DNA of 35,796 nt, from contig DUVZ01000142.1 in the NCBI GenBank assembly GCA_012840785.1, positions 1 to 35,796 on the forward strand, read 5' to 3'. The stretch comes from Bacteroidales bacterium. GTDB taxonomy: Bacteria; Bacteroidota; Bacteroidia; Bacteroidales; Dysgonomonadaceae. The position numbers and the translations under genes are program-made. How positions within the stretch are numbered: position 1 is the first letter of the stretch; the number at the start of each line of letters is the position of its first letter. The notes beneath the pieces are model-generated. The model was not told the DNA's origin and searched no databases. It saw only the letters and a program-made list of their open reading frames with translations. Shown in pieces: positions 34,920-35,796 of the stretch.

Positions 34920-35147
34920 ATGGATTTAGTTGAAGTAATTGGCTATTTTGCCATGACATTCTTGGTACTTTCATTTATTCCAAAACAGATAGTACGCATT
35001 CGTGTTATCAATCTTATAGGCTGTCTTTTTTTTGTAGCTTATGGTATAATGCTCCAAGCGTGGCCTGTTGCAATATCCAATGGGTTTGTAGCAATTATAC
35101 AAATGTACCACTTGATAACAATGTGGAAGACAAAAAGCATAGAGTAA
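34920..35147 (+). CDS. Small YgjV-like inner-membrane protein
   Basis: 75 residues with three hydrophobic segments (residues about 5-20, 28-45 and 48-68). The pattern IGYFAMTFLVLSFIPKQIVRIRVINLIGCLFFVAYGIMLQAWPVAISNGF resembles the first half of YgjV family proteins and PQ-loop-type folds. Half-length forms are common in Bacteroidota. Function unknown. Confidence 0.7.
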   Translation: MDLVEVIGYFAMTFLVLSFIPKQIVRIRVINLIGCLFFVAYGIMLQAWPVAISNGFVAIIQMYHLITMWKTKSIE

Positions 35148-35178
35148 AACCACACCATGTAGATTTAGAAATAATAAA

Positions 35179-35204
35179 AGTGCTAAGAAATTATTTTTAG
35201 CACT
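35179..35204 (-). terminator. Terminator of the radical SAM gene
   Basis: AGTGCTAA and TTAGCACT form an 8-bp stem with a 10-base loop; on the minus strand the stem is followed by TTTTATTATT. It lies about 40 bases past the stop codon and may act in both directions. Confidence 0.65.
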
Positions 35205-35245
35205 GTCACTGTATTTGATGCTATATCTTGGAATTACACTAGTAG

Positions 35246-35796
35246 TTACCCCGCTACATTAGTTTTAATGCCCAATTGATTCACTCTATTAGCAATTTCA
35301 TTCAATACATCAACAGGGGCTTTTATAAGCTGTTTTGCGGGAGTTTCTCTGTCAATAGTGTAAATCATCACCTCGCGAGGGTTGAGCTCTTCTACAAGCT
35401 CTAGCCATGCTGAAACCTCTTCTTCTGTGGTGTTGTCAACTGTCTGTCCGTTGAATGAGCCTCTCAAAAACATAGTTTGCAATACAAAGTCGCCATTAAA
35501 CTGTTTGTAAAGTTCTACTTGTTTGGCAACAGTGTAAGTTGGGGAGTTGGGTCGGTCTATTAGCTTAACTGTTTCATCAAATGCTGAATCGAGCTTCAAT
35601 ACAGGAATCTCCACTTTTTGTAGTGCTTCAAATATTGGTTGTTTACCCACACTAATTCCATTGGTGAGTACACTTATCTTTGCATTGGGGCTATACTTGT
35701 TGCGTAGTTCAATAGTATCATCTATTACACCTGCAAACTCTGGGTGCATTGTTGGCTCACCATTTCCTGCAAAGGTTATTACATCAATCTTTGCGC
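35246..35796 (-). CDS. Radical SAM enzyme, 3' part (5' end outside window)
   Basis: The frame is open to the window edge, so ATG 35749 is internal. Residues before it read IDVITFAGNGEPT, the GGEP-like motif of the SAM-binding barrel, followed by MHPEFAGVIDDTIELR and ISVLTNG. This matches the COG0731-type radical SAM proteins (MoaA/wybutosine-like single-domain enzymes) common in Bacteroidota. The CxxxCxxC cluster would lie beyond the edge. It lacks any visible sulfatase-maturase (SPASM) extension; it ends soon after the barrel. Confidence 0.85.
   Translation of the reverse strand, partial: AKIDVITFAGNGEPTMHPEFAGVIDDTIELRNKYSPNAKISVLTNGISVGKQPIFEALQKVEIPVLKLDSAFDETVKLIDRPNSPTYTVAKQVELYKQFNGDFVLQTMFLRGSFNGQTVDNTTEEEVSAWLELVEELNPREVMIYTIDRETPAKQLIKAPVDVLNEIANRVNQLGIKTNVAG

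Noticed and set aside
35246-35796. Radical SAM gene as the sulfatase maturase for the two sulfatases
   Set aside because: The visible part ends just after the barrel without a SPASM-type cysteine-rich extension, and its motifs fit COG0731-like proteins better.

Overview
The window reads as an AT-rich Bacteroidota chromosome, most likely order Bacteroidales. The grounds are repeated TAnnTTTG (-7) promoter boxes with little Shine-Dalgarno signal, lipoprotein signal peptides, serine-type sulfatases, GH27 alpha-galactosidase, DUF4332, DUF5106 and DUF438 proteins, and a Crp/Fnr-hcp pair. Most of it is ordinary chromosomal gene content. No phage, transposase or cas gene was seen.

Layout. 1-5.8 kb: 3' part of a YifB/ComM AAA ATPase, a Ca2+/Na+ antiporter, and two lipoprotein sulfatases that look like an operon. 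5.9-8.2 kb, minus strand: AlkA-type glycosylase, M15 peptidase lipoprotein and EamA transporter. 8.4-10.4 kb: a helix-hairpin-helix outer-membrane protein. 10.5-10.8 kb: tandem array 1. 10.9-21.8 kb: DUF4332 and glycine-rich proteins, an ABC-F ATPase, SbcDC nuclease, a TcdA-like enzyme, a tail-only SPFH-like membrane protein and DnaX. 22.06-22.73 kb: tandem array 2. 22.9-24.5 kb: a thioredoxin-like lipoprotein and flavodoxin. 24.7-29.0 kb: tRNA-Arg(CCT) followed by three damaged genes (a frameshifted XRE-DUF4870 regulator, a 5'-truncated glutamate-receptor-type K+ channel, and a SulP transporter with an in-frame amber codon) around an intact alpha-galactosidase. 29.4-30.5 kb: YchF. 30.6-34.8 kb: a nitrosative-stress type locus with a Crp/Fnr regulator, a palindromic operator, hybrid cluster protein, a cupin and a DUF438-hemerythrin-PAS protein. 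34.9 kb to the end: a small YgjV-like membrane protein and a partial radical SAM enzyme.

The most unusual structure is array 2. It has seventeen degenerate copies of a CACCGCGGTG-type palindrome, and checked by hand they sit exactly 41 bp apart over 656 bp without one net indel. The eight spacers left of the central (9th) core are of one type. The eight to its right are the reverse complement of that type, so the locus is mirror-symmetric about core 9. Array 1, about 11.5 kb away, has seven related cores with the same ~41-bp period, all in one orientation and with a different spacer. Neither is coding, CRISPR or an IS that I recognise. A multivalent protein-binding or chromosome-architecture site is the best inference, but no function is shown.
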